Shown piece by piece: positions 1 through 4,698 of a stretch of 6,688 bases of DNA. Position numbers and translations under genes: made by a program. Each line of letters starts with the position of its first letter. Positions within the stretch are counted from its first letter, which is position 1. The notes under the pieces were generated by a model. That model did no database searches. It had not been told where the DNA came from and saw nothing but the letters and a program-made list of their open reading frames with translations. The DNA is taken from assembly GCA_023268425.1 (NCBI GenBank), contig JALRFN010000212.1, forward strand, positions 1 to 6,688, in the 5' to 3' direction. This DNA is from Burkholderiaceae bacterium (GTDB taxonomy: Bacteria; Pseudomonadota; Gammaproteobacteria; Burkholderiales; Burkholderiaceae_C).

Positions 1-796
1 TGTTGTCCATCACGGCTTGCATGATGCCCAAAGGCCCGCCACTCAACACCGCGCGCTCGTAGTCCAGGCCGCTCATCAAAACCTTGGCGCCACTGCCCAC
101 GCCACCGAGCACATTGACCTCGGGCACTTCGACGTTTTGGAACACCAACTCGCCCGTGTGGCTGCCACGCATGCCCAACTTGTCGAGTTTTTGCGCGATT
201 GAAAAGCCGGGCATGCCTTTTTCGATCAAGAAAGCCGTCATGCCGCGCGCGCCCATCTCGGGGTCGGTCTTGGCGTAAACCACCAAAGTGTCGGCATCAG
301 GGCCGTTGGTGATCCACATCTTGGAGCCGTTGAGCACGTAGTAGCCACCTTTGTCTTCGGCGCGCAGCTTCATGCTGATGACGTCAGAGCCCGCGCCGGG
401 CTCACTCATGGCCAGCGCCCCCACGTGTTCGCCGCTGATCAGCTTGGGCAGGTATTTGGCGCGTTGCTCAGGCGTGCCGTTGCGGCGAATTTGGTTGACA
501 CACAAATTGCTGTGCGCGCCGTAAGACAAGCCCACCGAGGCCGATGCGCGGCTGATTTCTTCCATGGCGACCATGTGCGCCAAGTAGCCCATGTTGGCCC
601 CGCCGTACTCCTCTTCAACGGTGATGCCCAAGACCCCCAAGTCACCCATCTTGCGCCACAAGTCCATGGGGAACTGATCGTTGCGGTCAATCTCGGCCGC
701 ACGCGGCGCAATTTCGGCTTGGGCAAAGTCGTAGACGGCTTCGCGCAAGGCATCGATGTCTTCGCCGAGTTGGTGATTCAGGCCAGGCATGTTCAT
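1..796 (-). CDS. liuA: Isovaleryl-CoA dehydrogenase, N-terminal 265 residues (3' end outside window)
   Basis: This is an FAD-dependent acyl-CoA dehydrogenase that oxidises isovaleryl-CoA to 3-methylcrotonyl-CoA in leucine degradation, passing electrons to ETF in the cytoplasm. My translation is open from the ATG at 796 to the window edge, about two thirds of a usual 390-residue protein. The family signature ALAMSEPGAGSD lies at residues 127-138 and the FAD/substrate-loop segment WITNG at 161-165. The segment SGLDYERAVLSGGPLG (242-257) places a glutamate at 247. Isovaleryl-CoA dehydrogenases carry their catalytic base at this spot, unlike most acyl-CoA dehydrogenases, and that is the main reason for the specific call. 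The start is set by a GGAG at 806-809, nine bases upstream; a second ATG at 790 is possible. It lies 118 bp downstream of liuR on the same strand, behind its own palindromic operator. The rest of the liu genes probably follow to the left, but this cannot be seen. Confidence 0.93.
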   Translation of the reverse strand, partial: MNMPGLNHQLGEDIDALREAVYDFAQAEIAPRAAEIDRNDQFPMDLWRKMGDLGVLGITVEEEYGGANMGYLAHMVAMEEISRASASVGLSYGAHSNLCVNQIRRNGTPEQRAKYLPKLISGEHVGALAMSEPGAGSDVISMKLRAEDKGGYYVLNGSKMWITNGPDADTLVVYAKTDPEMGARGMTAFLIEKGMPGFSIAQKLDKLGMRGSHTGELVFQNVEVPEVNVLGGVGSGAKVLMSGLDYERAVLSGGPLGIMQAVMDN

Positions 797-808
797 GGGT
801 GGGTTCTC

Positions 809-846
809 CGAATGGGGCGGTTGGATTGCTCGAATGGGCTTGGATT
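809..846. repeat. Imperfect tandem direct repeat in the liuA leader
   Basis: Two copies of one word stand in the 5' untranslated region of liuA. On the + strand, CGAATGGGGCGGTTGGATT is at 809-827 and CGAATGGGCTTGGATT at 831-846. They differ by a three-base gap and one base, with a 22-base offset. The copy nearer the gene abuts the GGAG ribosome-binding site; the other overlaps the likely -10 region. This looks like a small local duplication. Its function is unknown. Confidence 0.6.
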
Positions 847-872
847 TTGATTGACGTTTACGTAAACGTCAA
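844..872 (-). promoter_or_regulatory. Candidate liuA promoter embedded in the LiuR operator
   Basis: Reading the minus strand, TTGACG at 872-867 is a five-of-six match to a sigma-70 -35 box. It is formed by the outer arm of the palindrome. CAAAAT at 849-844, 17 bases further on, matches four of six -10 positions. A start near 837 would give a leader of about 40 bases. MerR-type promoters often have longer 19-20 base spacers, and no good -10 sits at that distance here, so the exact boxes are uncertain. Confidence 0.4.
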
Positions 873-874
873 TC
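849..874. promoter_or_regulatory. LiuR operator 1, upstream of liuA (perfect 26-bp palindrome)
   Basis: A perfect inverted repeat with arm GATTGACGTTTAC and its exact complement, without a spacer. The core 851-872 contains three ACGT units at six-base spacing. The same core, with one base changed, recurs at 1358-1379 in front of liuR. Its position between a MerR-family regulator and isovaleryl-CoA dehydrogenase, plus my recollection that LiuR sites are ACGT-rich palindromes, supports LiuR as the binder. That is inference from pattern and context. Confidence 0.8.
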
Positions 875-889
875 TACGCAGGACTACCT

Positions 890-906
890 ACCAACCCAAA
901 GTTGGT
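890..906. other. Small hairpin between liuR and liuA
   Basis: ACCAAC (890-895) and GTTGGT (901-906) form a six-base stem with a five-base loop just after the liuR stop. No T-tract follows on the minus strand, so it is not a convincing intrinsic terminator. It may only weakly separate liuR from liuA, and read-through seems likely. Confidence 0.25.
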
Positions 907-914
907 GTTTGCAC

Positions 915-1310
915 TCACTTTTCACTCAAGCGCTGCAACAAGGCTTTGGACTCTTGCTCGTGCGCTTTGAGCTCATCCAAATTGGCTTGCAAGTCGGCCA
1001 TTTGCGCTTGCAACTTCGCCTTGTTTTGCGCAATGACTTGCAAAAAAGCACGCAACTGCGTGGCCGTGTCACGCGGGCTTTCGTACATGTCGATCAGCTC
1101 TTTGGCCTCGACCAAGGACAGGCCCAAACGCTTGGCGCGCAGGGTCAACTTCAAACGCGTGCGGTCACGCGACGAGTAGACACGCACCCGGCCACCGGGG
1201 CCGTCCCGCTTGGGGTCCAAAAGGCCCATGTCCTCGTAAAAGCGGATGGCGCGGGTGGTCAGATCAAACTCTTTGGCCAGATCACTGATCGTGAAGGTGG
1301 TCGGTGCCAT
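915..1310 (-). CDS. liuR: MerR-family regulator of leucine/isovalerate catabolism, LiuR-like
   Basis: A 131-residue MerR-type DNA-binding protein. The N-terminal winged helix-turn-helix spans about residues 7-75, with the typical run TTRAIRFYEDMGLLDP (18-33), the wing GGRVRVYSSRDR (39-50) and a second helix pair around LGLSLVEAKELI. Residues 84-128 form a charged, Gln/Leu-rich helix suited to the antiparallel dimerisation coiled coil. There are no cysteines, which argues against metal or redox sensing and fits an acyl-CoA ligand. The same frame is open up to an ATG at 1388, but the added 26 residues would run through the palindrome at 1358-1379. I choose ATG 1310, which has AGGA at 1324-1327 and starts the conserved domain directly. 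In relatives LiuR represses leucine and isovalerate degradation genes. Here it is probably autoregulated and acts on liuA at 849-874 and on the divergent hydrolase at 1358-1379. Confidence 0.88.
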   Translation of the reverse strand: MAPTTFTISDLAKEFDLTTRAIRFYEDMGLLDPKRDGPGGRVRVYSSRDRTRLKLTLRAKRLGLSLVEAKELIDMYESPRDTATQLRAFLQVIAQNKAKLQAQMADLQANLDELKAHEQESKALLQRLSEK

Positions 1311-1357
1311 AGCGACAAGGCTTTCCTGAGCACGCTGAATACAATGTGCGCGCCCAA

Positions 1358-1379
1358 TTGACGTTAACGTAAACGTCAA
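1358..1379. promoter_or_regulatory. LiuR operator 2, between liuR and the MBL hydrolase
   Basis: A 22-bp near-perfect palindrome in the 89-bp divergent gap, with arms TTGACGTTAAC and GTAAACGTCAA and one mismatched pair. It is identical to the 851-872 core except at base 1366. It lies 48 bases upstream of the liuR ATG and 21 bases upstream of the hydrolase ATG, so a bound regulator could affect both genes. Binding by LiuR is inferred. Confidence 0.8.
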
Positions 1380-1388
1380 CTCTATCAC
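1358..1388 (+). promoter_or_regulatory. Candidate MerR-type promoter of the MBL hydrolase gene
   Basis: TTGACG at 1358-1363 is a five-of-six match to a -35 box, and TATCAC at 1383-1388 a four-of-six match to a -10 box. The spacer is 19 bases, the length typical of promoters remodelled by MerR proteins, and the operator fills it. Initiation about seven bases later would fall near 1395, leaving only about five untranslated bases before the ATG at 1400. The -10 match is modest. Confidence 0.4.
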
Positions 1389-1399
1389 CGAAGCCGCAC

Positions 1400-2512
1400 A
1401 TGACCAACCTCAACGAAGCCAAACTGCATTACCCCTGGGGAGACACCTTGCCGGAGCCAGGCCGCGCGCAGGAAGTGGCGCCGGGCGTGTTTTGGCTTCG
1501 CTTGCCGCTGCCGTTTGCGCTGGACCACATCAACGTGTGGCTGCTGCGTGACCACATGCTGATCAATGGCCAGCGGCAAAAGGGCTGGACTTTGGTCGAT
1601 TGCGGCATTCACAAACCACAACTCAAGGCGTTGTGGGCTGAGATTTTTGAACATGTACTGCAAGGCCTGCCCATTTTGCGCGTCATGGTCACGCACATGC
1701 ACCCCGACCACGTCGGCTTGGCGCATTGGCTGTGCGAGCACTGGAGCAGCGAAGCCCACGACTGCAGCTTGTGGATGAGCTTCACCGACTACAGCCACGC
1801 CATGTTGGGCACGCACGGTGGCACGGGCTTTGGTGGCGACGAAGCGGCCCGGTTTTTCCGTGCGCACGGCATGGTGGGCGATGACCAACTGGCCGGCATG
1901 CGTGAGCGCCGCGACTATTACCGCGGCTTGGTGCCATCGCTTCCGGACCATTTCCATCGCCTGCGTGACGGTCAAACGGTGCGCATTGGTGACGACGATT
2001 GGCAATGCATCGTGGGCTACGGCCACGCACCTGAGCACATCGCCTTGTCACAGCCCGAACGCAAGCTGCTGATCTCTGGGGACATGGTGTTGCCCCGCAT
2101 TTCGACCAACATCAGCGTCTACAACAGCGAGCCCGAGGGCAACCCGCTGCACGACTTCTTGACCTCGCTGTCGCGCTACGAAGACTTGGACCCCGCCACG
2201 CTGGTGCTGCCTTCCCACGGCAAACCCTTTGGAGCAGCGCCACAACAGCCAGAGGCCCACGGCCTGCACGAACGCATCCGCCAGTTGCGGGAACACCACC
2301 AAGACCGACTCGCGGAAGTGCTAGAAGCCTGCAAAACCCAGGCTGGCAGTGGCATGGACATGATCCCCGTCATCTTCAAGCGCCCTTTGGACTTGCACCA
2401 AACCACTTTCGCCATTGGTGAGGCGATTGCACACCTCCACGCGCTGTGGTTTGAGGGCAAACTGGTGCGCTTCAAAGATGAGCACGGCGTTTGGCGCTTT
2501 CGCGCCGCTTGA
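1400..2512 (+). CDS. MBL-fold metallohydrolase with C-terminal winged-helix region, LiuR-linked
   Basis: A complete 370-residue cytoplasmic metallo-beta-lactamase-fold hydrolase; no signal peptide is visible. The metal site is intact: THMHPDH gives H99, H101, D103 and H104; GHAPEH gives H209; ISGD gives the bridging D228; PSHGKP gives H273. Residues 285-370 are helical and end in HLHALWFEGKLVRF, resembling the winged-helix tail of LACTB2-like MBL proteins. The substrate cannot be read from sequence. Glyoxalase II and its relatives in this superfamily cleave thioesters, so an acyl-CoA or related thioester is plausible given the LiuR context, but that is inference. A nuclease or lactonase role is not excluded. 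The gene diverges from liuR across an 89-bp gap containing a LiuR-type operator. No good Shine-Dalgarno precedes ATG 1400. It ends six bases from the convergent metallopeptidase gene. Confidence 0.88.
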   Translation: MTNLNEAKLHYPWGDTLPEPGRAQEVAPGVFWLRLPLPFALDHINVWLLRDHMLINGQRQKGWTLVDCGIHKPQLKALWAEIFEHVLQGLPILRVMVTHMHPDHVGLAHWLCEHWSSEAHDCSLWMSFTDYSHAMLGTHGGTGFGGDEAARFFRAHGMVGDDQLAGMRERRDYYRGLVPSLPDHFHRLRDGQTVRIGDDDWQCIVGYGHAPEHIALSQPERKLLISGDMVLPRISTNISVYNSEPEGNPLHDFLTSLSRYEDLDPATLVLPSHGKPFGAAPQQPEAHGLHERIRQLREHHQDRLAEVLEACKTQAGSGMDMIPVIFKRPLDLHQTTFAIGEAIAHLHALWFEGKLVRFKDEHGVWRFRAA

Positions 2513-2532
2513 ACACACTCAAGCCAAAGGCG
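2493..2532. terminator. Hairpins at the convergent gene ends (possible weak bidirectional terminator)
   Basis: GCTTGA (2507-2512) and TCAAGC (2519-2524) form a six-base stem around the six-base gap ACACAC, so each arm carries one of the two facing TGA stops. CGCC (2503-2506) can extend it by pairing with GGCG (2529-2532) across a small bulge. A competing stem is GGCGC/GCGCC around TTTC at 2493-2506. Neither strand has a T-tract after the stem, so efficient intrinsic termination is doubtful. Confidence 0.3.
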
Positions 2533-3346
2533 GGTTCCAAGCGTGCAGGGCTTTGATGCGCTGTTGAAAGTCGGGCAAGACCTCGCCCACAACGGCCCAA
2601 AACCGAGGGCTGTGGTTCATTTCACGCAGGTGGCTGAGCTCGTGCACCACCACGTAGTCGACCAATGCGTCAGTGGCGTGAATCAAGCGCCAGTTCAGGC
2701 GAATCTGACCACGCTGATCGGCGCTGCCCCAGCGTGATTTCGCGCTGCTGAGCTTCAGCCCTTGCCAATTGACCCCAAGCATGGGCGCAAAGTGCTGCAA
2801 GCGCGCGGTGAAGTGCGCCAGGGCCTGGCGCTTGAACCAAGCCTGTACAGCGTCACGCACTTGCGTCTCTGAGGCTGACGGGGGAAGCGACAAGCGCAGC
2901 ACACCAGGCCGCAGCCCATCCCAAGTCACCGGCTGTTCGAGGCGCTCGCCGTGGCTGCGCTGCAAACGCAGAGCGCTGCCCAAGTAGGGCACTTGCCCGC
3001 CCTCAGACCAAACGATGCGGTTTTGCTGAATTTGCGCTTGTCGCTGCTGTTGGCGTTGCAATTGCTCGTGAATCCAAGCGGCCTTCTCATGCAACACGCG
3101 CTGGACCTCAGAGACCAAACAGTAGCGCGGTGCACGCACTTCCAAGCCCTGCTCGCTGATGCGCAAGCCAATGGTGCGGCGCTTGGCGTGTGCAAAGCTA
3201 TACGACACCACGCAAGTAGGCAAGCGGATCTCGCGGTTGGCTTGCGGGTGGGTGAACACCGCCAGCGGGGATGCGGCGGCTGGCTCGGGTCGGTGCGGCA
3301 CCAGCGCCTCACCCCAATCCAAAGCCAGTTGTTCAGGGCCTGACAT
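2519..3346 (-). CDS. YgjP-like (DUF45) zinc metallopeptidase
   Basis: A 275-residue protein of the YgjP/DUF45 metallopeptidase family, often annotated as M48 family metallopeptidase. The zinc site is VVHELSHL: H235 and H239 bind metal and E236 is catalytic, with a third ligand at H245 in MNHSPRFW. The preceding KSRWGSAD (203-210) and IRLNWRLI (215-222) are hallmark strands of the family. Residues 86-110 are a long Gln/Arg-rich helix. About 45 residues precede the conserved part (VVSYSFAHAKRRTIGLRI), making it longer than the E. coli relative. No signal peptide or membrane segment is visible, so it should be cytoplasmic. The physiological substrate of the family is not known to me. It is the last gene of the leftward operon, 11 bp after plsC. 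The ATG at 3346 has no strong ribosome-binding site, so translation may depend on coupling to plsC. Confidence 0.87.
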   Translation of the reverse strand: MSGPEQLALDWGEALVPHRPEPAAASPLAVFTHPQANREIRLPTCVVSYSFAHAKRRTIGLRISEQGLEVRAPRYCLVSEVQRVLHEKAAWIHEQLQRQQQRQAQIQQNRIVWSEGGQVPYLGSALRLQRSHGERLEQPVTWDGLRPGVLRLSLPPSASETQVRDAVQAWFKRQALAHFTARLQHFAPMLGVNWQGLKLSSAKSRWGSADQRGQIRLNWRLIHATDALVDYVVVHELSHLREMNHSPRFWAVVGEVLPDFQQRIKALHAWNPPLA

Positions 3347-3357
3347 CGCCGTTGCAA

Positions 3358-4104
3358 TCAGTGGTAAGCCTCGGGGTCAAGGCGGCGCATTTCGGACTCG
3401 ATCCAATCTTGGACCTCTGCCATCATCTCATCGGGGCGACGACCTTCGGGCGAAATCGGTGCGCCGATCGACACGTCCACCACACCTGGGTATTTGATCA
3501 AGGCCTTGCGCGGCCAGCACTTGCCAGAGGTCACCGCGATGGGGATCACCGGCACGCCGGTTTGCACCGCCAAGCGGGTGCCCCCAGTTTTGTACTCGCC
3601 CACCTGCCCACGCGGAATGCGCGTGCCCTCGGGGAACATGATCACCCAGGTGCCTTGGTCCATCAGGCGTTGGCCCTGTTCGACCACATGGCGAAACGCA
3701 CGACGCCCTTGTGAACGGTCGATGTGGATCATGTCCAACCGTCCCATGGCCCAACCAAAAAACGGCACATAGAGCAGTTCGCGCTTGAACACATAGGCCA
3801 AGGGGTGCGGCATCAAAGCCGGCATCAAAAAAGTTTCCCAGGTGGATTGATGCTTGACCAACAGAATGGCGGGCGCCTTTTCACCCAAAGGCAGGTGCTC
3901 ATACCCCGTCACCCGGGTGCGTATGCCCAGCAAATACTCGCCAGATTTCACCGCCAGCTTCAACCAGCCCGCACAAATCCACCACAAGCGCTTGGCGCTG
4001 ACCAAGGGCGACACCACGATGACGAACAAGGCCCAGGGCACGACCGTGATGGCCATGACCAACAAATGCAAGACAGAGCGAACGGCGGCCATCCAGGTGC
4101 TCAT
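3358..4104 (-). CDS. plsC: 1-acyl-sn-glycerol-3-phosphate acyltransferase (PlsC family)
   Basis: A 248-residue inner-membrane-associated acyltransferase that adds the second acyl chain to lysophosphatidate, giving phosphatidate for phospholipid synthesis. A hydrophobic N-terminal segment (about residues 9-33) probably anchors it. The acyltransferase motifs appear in order: KHQSTWE (84-90, motif I), FKRELLYVPFFG (106-117, motif II), FPEGTR (157-162, motif III) and VPVIPIAV (184-191, motif IV). Motif I is HX4E, not the textbook HX4D; I recall this variant from betaproteobacterial and Neisseria homologues. The start overlaps the gmhB stop as ATGA (4101-4104), implying translational coupling. Acyl specificity is not readable, and a lyso-lipid acyltransferase of another specificity is the main alternative. 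Confidence 0.92.
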   Translation of the reverse strand: MSTWMAAVRSVLHLLVMAITVVPWALFVIVVSPLVSAKRLWWICAGWLKLAVKSGEYLLGIRTRVTGYEHLPLGEKAPAILLVKHQSTWETFLMPALMPHPLAYVFKRELLYVPFFGWAMGRLDMIHIDRSQGRRAFRHVVEQGQRLMDQGTWVIMFPEGTRIPRGQVGEYKTGGTRLAVQTGVPVIPIAVTSGKCWPRKALIKYPGVVDVSIGAPISPEGRRPDEMMAEVQDWIESEMRRLDPEAYH

Positions 4105-4685
4105 GCGCGCTCCGAGGGCGTTTCGGCCTCCAACAAGCCATCAACGAACGCAGCCAGATCGGTGTGTATCGCCGTGCGCATGGGCAAGCCCTCCGGTGGT
4201 GTGTGCGGGGTATACGCCGCACACTTACCCGTCAACAGCAAGTGCGTGGCGGCACCCACTGCATCACCCGCGGCCACGTGGCGCACGGTGTTGCCCGCCA
4301 CCACCAAGTTCTCAGCAGGCAGACCAAAACGCGCAGCGATGCTGCGAAACAGACCAGGCGCCGGTTTGCGGCACTCACACGCGTCGTCACGCGTGTGCGG
4401 GCAGAAGAACACCGCATCCACGCGCGCTCCGGCTTGAGCCAAAGCTTTGTGCATCTTGGCGTGCACCGCGTTCATCGTGGCCATGTCAAACAGGCCTCGC
4501 CCCAGACCCGATTGGTTGGTCGCGATCACCACGTGCCAACCGGCTTGATTGAGCTTGGCCACGGCCTCCAAAGCGCCGGGCAACGGGTGCCAGTCTTCGG
4601 GGGACGCGATGATGCTCACATCGTCCGCGTTCAGCGTGCCGTCACGGTCCAAAACGACCAGTTTGTGCGCCTTGTTGCCTGCCAT
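4101..4685 (-). CDS. gmhB: D-glycero-D-manno-heptose-1,7-bisphosphate 7-phosphatase (GmhB), altered motif IV
   Basis: A 194-residue HAD-superfamily phosphatase that removes the 7-phosphate from heptose bisphosphate on the way to ADP-heptose for the LPS inner core. Motif I is VLDRDGTLN with D13 as nucleophile and D15 as acid/base. Motif II is ATNQSG (55-60). The GmhB-type zinc cluster is C95, H97, C103 and C105 (CPHTRDDACECRKP), with a loop much shorter than in E. coli, and K107 supplies motif III. Motif IV, normally GDxxxD, reads AGNTVRH (130-136): the Mg-binding Asp is N132 and the second acidic residue is H136. The enzyme may still work, since Asn can coordinate metal, but activity is open. 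The gene sits 13 bp after glyS and overlaps plsC by four bases. A weak GTGAG lies about seven bases before the start. Two inverted repeats lie inside it (4201-4224, 4376-4397). Confidence 0.88.
   Translation of the reverse strand: MAGNKAHKLVVLDRDGTLNADDVSIIASPEDWHPLPGALEAVAKLNQAGWHVVIATNQSGLGRGLFDMATMNAVHAKMHKALAQAGARVDAVFFCPHTRDDACECRKPAPGLFRSIAARFGLPAENLVVAGNTVRHVAAGDAVGAATHLLLTGKCAAYTPHTPPEGLPMRTAIHTDLAAFVDGLLEAETPSERA
4201..4224. repeat. 24-bp near-perfect inverted repeat inside gmhB
   Basis: GTGTGCGG (4201-4208) and CCGCACAC (4217-4224) flank GGTATACG. Eleven of twelve base pairs across the whole 24 bases are symmetric, centred on GTATAC. It encodes residues around CAAYTPHTPPEG in the weakly conserved C-terminal part of GmhB. 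It may be chance in GC-rich coding DNA or a binding or structured site. Confidence 0.5.
4376..4397. repeat. Nine-bp stem, four-base loop inverted repeat in the GmhB zinc-loop codons
   Basis: CACACGCGT (4376-4384) and ACGCGTGTG (4389-4397) pair perfectly around the tetraloop CGTC (minus strand GACG). In the mRNA this gives a compact GC-rich hairpin covering the codons of the short zinc loop HTRDDAC. The word GTGTGCGG at its edge (4393-4400) is also an arm of the repeat at 4201-4224. Confidence 0.5.
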
Positions 4686-4698
4686 CGTACGCTCACGC

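Noticed and set aside
425..850. Open frame of 141 codons on the + strand, opposite liuA
   Set aside because: Its translation is the shadow of a clear acyl-CoA dehydrogenase on the other strand, has no family character, and runs into the operator.
797..914. Riboswitch or attenuator in the liuA leader
   Set aside because: No leader peptide, T-tract or known aptamer pattern was seen; the palindrome, direct repeat and small hairpin account for the visible structure.
1385..2038. 217-codon minus-strand frame opposite the MBL gene
   Set aside because: The + strand protein carries all metal-site motifs; this frame has no recognisable domain and reflects high GC and codon bias.
3724..4552. Two overlapping + strand frames of over 230 codons opposite plsC and gmhB
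   Set aside because: Both cross the plsC/gmhB junction and have low-complexity, His/Arg/Pro-rich translations typical of antisense shadows.
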